Origin: a bacterium BMS3Abin02
Lineage (GTDB): Bacteria > Actinomycetota > Acidimicrobiia > Spongiisociales > UBA4744
Assembly: GCA_002897675.1 (NCBI GenBank)
Contig: BDSU01000008.1
Coordinates: 45,526 to 109,525, forward strand
Length of the DNA: 64,000 nt
Reading direction: 5' to 3'
Part shown: piece after piece, positions 60,438 to 64,000 of the stretch
Position numbering within the stretch: the first letter of the stretch is position 1
How the letters are laid out: each line of letters starts with the position of its first letter
Program-made: the position numbers and the translations under genes
The notes under the pieces: model-generated
Seen by the model: the letters and a program-made list of their open reading frames with translations, nothing else
The model's database searches: none
Told to the model about the DNA's origin: nothing

Positions 60438-62576
60438 TCACGCGCTTGGCGAAGCCGAGAAGCTCATTCCGAGGACCTCGTCCCACACCTTGCGGCTGGA
60501 CGCGGCGGTCACCCCGTCCGTGGTGTTGTCCCGCAGGATCAGCTCGAAGCTGAAGGCGCAGAACTGATACCCATCCGGGATCCACTGGCCGGCCGTCGGG
60601 GTCACTGGAATATCGACGTAGCCATCGAGATCCGAGGAAGCGATCTCGGTTGTTCCATGGAATCGAGCCGAGTTCGGATCGTCGCCCGGGTACGCGTCGC
60701 TCACGTCTCCGGTGAGGCCAATCGCGACGTTCGAACCACGGATGGCTCTCAGGCTCCATGCCGCCAAGAACCCATCGGCGTCGGTGGCCCGCAGCCGCAC
60801 GTTGAGAGCGGCGCCTGCCGTTGGCAGATTGACCATCGTGCAGTCACCAAGATCACCTTGGCCTGGCAACGAAACCGATGCGATGTCGCCGACGGCGGGC
60901 TCCATGTCGACGTACAACCCGACGACATCCGTGGCGCCGGGAACGACCTGGCGTGAGACGTCGTAGCCGCGAATCCGGAACCAGACCTTGCCGACCCGGC
61001 GTTCGAGACCAGCCGGCAAGTAGTCGGCCACATTGAGCCTGGCCTTCAGGTGCTGCACGCCCAACGACCAACCCGCTTCACGCTCGATGTTGCGGTACAC
61101 CGGAACATCGTCATCGACGGGACCGGTATTCGGAAAGCAATCCCCGGCATCCTCGGGCCCGTACGACTCCAGTGTCCACACGCCTGTGCCCTGTTGCCGA
61201 AGCCCCCGTGCCGCAACGCTCAAGGAGCGCCAACCGCCTGACTCCCAGACCTCCATCGTGTAACAGTGCACCTCGGGCTGGGTGTCTTCAAAGCAGCCGT
61301 AGAAGTTGACGGTCCCTCGCCACGCCGCGTTTTCGACCGCCGGGCCGCTCTCGCTGGCGCTGGTATTCGTGATCGTACCGTCGAACTTCAGGTTCGAGTG
61401 CGGGTTGTTGATGATCGGGATGTCACCCAGGTACTGGAGGACACGATCGCCGCGGCATGGTTTCGGCAGCAGCTTGCCTGCCGGGATGCACAGGTCGATC
61501 CGGCGGATGTTGCCGATGTTGTAGTACGGCGCCGTCTCGTGCGTCGCCACACCCTCCGGCTCCTCGACGAATTGGATGATGACATCGGGTCGAGCCTGGG
61601 TCACGGCGGATTCGCCTGGAGCCACGTCGATCTGAGACTCCTCGATCACCTGCGCGGTCGAGCGGGCGAACCGGAAGAGGTAGTTGCCGAACTCGTCCGT
61701 GCCCGTCACTCCGAGGGACTCGCGATTCCCAAACCCTTCGTACGGGCCACCTGCCAGCTCCTCAGAGGTACGGTCGTACTCCTCGAAGCGCAGTAGTGCG
61801 TTGCCGATTGGATCCACGTCACAGCTGAAACGAGCACGCAACTTGCCAAGCGCTGAGATATCGGAGGCCTCGAGCATCGTGCCCCACCGGCTGGCAACTG
61901 TCGCGGCTTTCACGTTCTTGTCCTCGACCGCGATCGTCTGCTTCTTCGATCGACCTTTCGTCACGAGCTCGATCTCGGCGCTGCCGGACACCGCCAGCCC
62001 GTCGCGGGACACGCCACCGAGCGCAAGCACCACCGGGGTGAACCGATCTCGACGCTGCAGGATCGCTTCGGTCCGACCGGGATAGGCGCGTTCGAGCGCG
62101 GCGGCGATCTCCGGATAGCGGACGACTCGTTCAAACTGCGCGAACGTGTCGATCACGATCCATGGACGCGGGAAGCACGGATTCACGAGACAAAGACCCG
62201 AGTACGACTTCGCGGCGCCGTAGACGATGTACTCGCTGTCGGTGATGCCCATCGACGCCGTCAGCACGAGGTCGTTGAAATCCTCGTCGCCTCCTCCGCC
62301 ATCGTCGCTCTGGATGTCGACCTGGAACAAGCTCCCGTTGACCCTGAAACTCGTGAAGCGCATCCTCGACGGGCGCCACGAGATGGGACCGGTCGGGTTG
62401 TTCTCGATCGACACACCCCACTGCGACCCGGTGACCTGCACTGGAGCCGTCGCCACGTCCCCCGCATACGTTCCATCGACGCCGTTGGTCGACCCTTCGA
62501 TCTTGAACCGCTGCTGCCAAGCCGCACTCTTCGACTTGACAGAAACGGTCCATGTGCCTTGCAGAGCGATGGTCAT
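60438..62576 (-). CDS. 712-residue protein of unknown function
   Basis: The protein starts MTIALQGTWTVSVKSKSAAW and has no signal peptide or membrane segment. Residues 88-108 (IQSDDGGGGDEDFNDLVLTA) match the acidic DxDFNDLV calcium-type motif seen in DUF4114-like and other extracellular beta-domains. The rest is beta-rich, with repeated short motifs (YVDMEPAVGDIASVSLPGQG; LNVRLRATDADGFLAAWSLR) and scattered Cys residues (GLCLVNPCFPRP; DLCIPAG; NFYGCFED). The ATG 62576 starts where the protein composition becomes normal; a longer frame to 62699 is unlikely. I do not recognise a family. Candidates are a secreted or contractile-system cargo or a structural protein. Confidence 0.65.
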   Translation of the reverse strand: MTIALQGTWTVSVKSKSAAWQQRFKIEGSTNGVDGTYAGDVATAPVQVTGSQWGVSIENNPTGPISWRPSRMRFTSFRVNGSLFQVDIQSDDGGGGDEDFNDLVLTASMGITDSEYIVYGAAKSYSGLCLVNPCFPRPWIVIDTFAQFERVVRYPEIAAALERAYPGRTEAILQRRDRFTPVVLALGGVSRDGLAVSGSAEIELVTKGRSKKQTIAVEDKNVKAATVASRWGTMLEASDISALGKLRARFSCDVDPIGNALLRFEEYDRTSEELAGGPYEGFGNRESLGVTGTDEFGNYLFRFARSTAQVIEESQIDVAPGESAVTQARPDVIIQFVEEPEGVATHETAPYYNIGNIRRIDLCIPAGKLLPKPCRGDRVLQYLGDIPIINNPHSNLKFDGTITNTSASESGPAVENAAWRGTVNFYGCFEDTQPEVHCYTMEVWESGGWRSLSVAARGLRQQGTGVWTLESYGPEDAGDCFPNTGPVDDDVPVYRNIEREAGWSLGVQHLKARLNVADYLPAGLERRVGKVWFRIRGYDVSRQVVPGATDVVGLYVDMEPAVGDIASVSLPGQGDLGDCTMVNLPTAGAALNVRLRATDADGFLAAWSLRAIRGSNVAIGLTGDVSDAYPGDDPNSARFHGTTEIASSDLDGYVDIPVTPTAGQWIPDGYQFCAFSFELILRDNTTDGVTAASSRKVWDEVLGMSFSASPSA

Positions 62577-62852
62577 AGCGACCCCCTTCGTACGGCAGAA
62601 CACCCCTGGGACTCTCCCACCGAGTGTCGTAGCTGGTCTTCGACCGGGTACCACATCGGTAGGTATTCCGCGCAACCGTGCGTGACCAACGTGCCACACT
62701 CAGTGAGCTTCGTCAACGGAATGATTTCGCGACTCCGACCCGCTCCCCGATGACACCGCTGCCGGTGCCTGGGATCCCGAAAGTGGCAGATGGAGGTAGC
62801 GGCACCGCGATCTCTGAGGGCCTGACCAGTGTGCCGCGTAGCATCGCTGTCC
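62577..62852. other. Divergent intergenic region
   Basis: This 276-base gap separates the divergent 712-residue gene and the HIT gene and must carry both promoters. I see no repeat, RNA gene or clear promoter boxes in it. Confidence 0.5.
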
Positions 62853-63308
62853 ATGACTGCCGACTGTGTCTTCTGCCGCATCCCCGCCCGTGAAGATGCC
62901 GGCCACAGCCGCAAAGCTGATGTGGTCTTCCGATCGCCTGAGACAACTGTGTTCGTCGGCACAGGACGGTGGACGGACAAATACTCGAACGTGCTGGTCA
63001 TCCAGAAGGATCACTACGAATCCCTCTTCGACCTCCCCGACGAACTCGCATCGCTGCTGCACCACACAGGTCGCATCGTCGCCGACGGGCTGGTCGACGT
63101 GTTCGAGTGCGACAGCATCAGCGTCCGACAGGACAACCGACCTGCAGGCGGCCAGGAGGTGCTGCACTGGCACATCCACCTGACCCCGAGGTACCCGAAC
63201 GACGTGGGCGCTCCGAAGTCCGCTGACAAAGAGTTCACGGACGACAACGCCCGAGCGGAATGCGCGAGGCAGCTCCGCTCTCATCTGGAGCACGACAGCC
63301 ACACATGA
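62853..63308 (+). CDS. HIT-family protein, second copy in window
   Basis: The 151-residue protein begins MTADCVFCRIPAREDAG (zinc CxxC) and ends its core with EVLHWHIHLTPRYPNDVG, the HxHxH active-site triad. It is longer than the housekeeping HIT protein at 28714-29052 and differs in sequence, so it is not a recent duplicate. ATG 62853 fits the family start; the frame is open to 62829. HIT enzymes hydrolyse nucleoside phosphoramidates or dinucleotides. Confidence 0.85.
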   Translation: MTADCVFCRIPAREDAGHSRKADVVFRSPETTVFVGTGRWTDKYSNVLVIQKDHYESLFDLPDELASLLHHTGRIVADGLVDVFECDSISVRQDNRPAGGQEVLHWHIHLTPRYPNDVGAPKSADKEFTDDNARAECARQLRSHLEHDSHT

Positions 63309-63352
63309 GGGACACCACATACCCCGCCCTGATCGGAGGACCGAGGTCGGCG

Positions 63353-63367
63353 TTCTCACGCAAGAAC
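63353..63367. repeat. 15-base repeat of the 59583-59597 word
   Basis: TCTCACGCAAGAACG is identical to 59583-59597 and lies 45 bases after the HIT gene. With the preceding GT it also forms a small palindrome (GTTCT-CACGCA-AGAAC). Confidence 0.5.
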
Positions 63368-63467
63368 GTGGTCTGGCGTTCATGAACACCGGCCCGCGCG
63401 CCGACACGGTGCTCGTGCATCATGGCTGCCGGCGTCGGGGCGAGCGCAACGGTCGCGCGTAGACTCG

Positions 63468-64000
63468 ATGCAGATGCCCCATTCGAGTGTGCCTGAATGC
63501 GTGAGGATCGACGGGTCCAATCTCCGGCAGGCAGTCGAGGCCACGTGCGGACACTGTCTGTATTGGGAGGAGCCTGAGTTCTTCGCCACGCTGGAGGCAA
63601 AGCCGTTCCCGCCGGTGTGGGTAGATCACAAGCGGGCCTGGTTCGAGAAAACCTGGGCAGAGTGGGGAGCGTGCGGTTTCCTGGCTCTGTCGGATGGAAA
63701 GCCTGCCGGCTACGTCCAGTACGCACCCACTCAACGCTTCCCCGGCTTCTATCGGTACGACTATGGGATGGAGAAGCCCCCTGACGCCGAGGTCATGGTG
63801 ACCTGCCTCCACGTGCCGGTACCTTTCCGCGCCTCGGGGATTGGCACACGGCTGTTGCGCGCGGTGGTAGACGACATACGGGCGCGTAGCCTCGGGCGCC
63901 TTTGGGCGTACGTCCGAGTCGACTCGGCCAACAACCCCGCGGGCCCGCTCGACCTCTACCTCGCCGGCGGATTCGTAGAGGTCGCGAGGAGCAAAGAAGT
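63468..64000 (+). CDS. GNAT-family acetyltransferase, 3' end outside window
   Basis: The frame from ATG 63468 stays open to the last base (177 codons). The start MQMPHSSVPECVRIDGSNL leads to CGHCLYWEEPEFF, then AWFEKTWAEWGACGFLALSD and the acetyl-CoA-binding motif A VPFRASGIGTRLLRAVVDDI (V-x4-R-x-x-G-IG). The Cys pair near the N-terminus (CGHC) is typical of a subset of GNAT proteins in Actinobacteria and Firmicutes. The substrate is unknown. Confidence 0.8.
   Translation, partial: MQMPHSSVPECVRIDGSNLRQAVEATCGHCLYWEEPEFFATLEAKPFPPVWVDHKRAWFEKTWAEWGACGFLALSDGKPAGYVQYAPTQRFPGFYRYDYGMEKPPDAEVMVTCLHVPVPFRASGIGTRLLRAVVDDIRARSLGRLWAYVRVDSANNPAGPLDLYLAGGFVEVARSKE

Noticed and set aside
1..64000. 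CRISPR array or prophage
   Set aside because: No evenly spaced direct repeats, cas genes, capsid, terminase or tail genes were seen; the repeats found are isolated intergenic copies.

Overview
The window looks like chromosomal DNA of a GC-rich actinobacterium, probably an uncultured lineage near Acidimicrobiia. The phylum call rests on a BldD-like regulator, the phoH-pgpH-ybeY-CNNM-era-recO-uppS order, many ATGA/GTGA start-stop overlaps, frequent GTG and TTG starts, and housekeeping proteins of actinobacterial type. The finer placement is inference. No CRISPR array, rRNA or prophage is visible.

Layout. 1-2209: an ECF sigma gene cut by the window edge with its anti-sigma-like partner, then a 5'-truncated tyrosine integrase facing a tRNA-Asn gene. 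2339-5462: small YtxH-like protein, then dnaG-rpoD. 5536-10834: a frameshifted sucrose-phosphate-synthase-like pseudogene, a membrane protein and an alpha-glucoside-type ABC importer (binding protein and two permeases, no ATPase). 10926-20046: glyS, uppS, recO, era, CNNM/CBS protein, ybeY, pgpH and phoH, a conserved core block on the minus strand. 20175-28128: a branched-chain-amino-acid-type ABC importer interleaved with two acyl-CoA ligases, which suggests import and CoA activation of an organic acid. 28714-36687: HIT protein, mtaB, BldD-like regulator, rsmE (frameshifted), dnaJ, hrcA with a CIRCE operator, hemW, lepA. 36786-43309: rpsT, holA, a divergent folP, a degenerate GGDEF protein, comEC, comEA. 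43381-54249: ppk2, arginase-family enzyme, lgt, leuS, feoA-feoB, an ABC exporter and a 3-hydroxyacyl-CoA dehydrogenase. 54431-56242: orphan CHASE-type histidine kinase.

From about 56370 onward the DNA is accessory: a 3' half of a tRNA-Ala, a broken AbiEii-type toxin gene, a lipoprotein amidohydrolase with a discoidin-like tail, an IS630 remnant, a 712-residue protein of unknown function, a second HIT protein and an acetyltransferase cut by the window end.

The least explained structure is in the intergenic DNA. Three families of short dispersed repeats occupy gene gaps. One is a long hairpin element that supplies the C-terminal codons of an ABC exporter. Other points of interest are a Thr-rich linker plus SdrD-B-like domain inserted in the PgpH c-di-AMP phosphodiesterase, a CIRCE operator containing the hemW stop codon, and an arginase/lgt convergent coding overlap.
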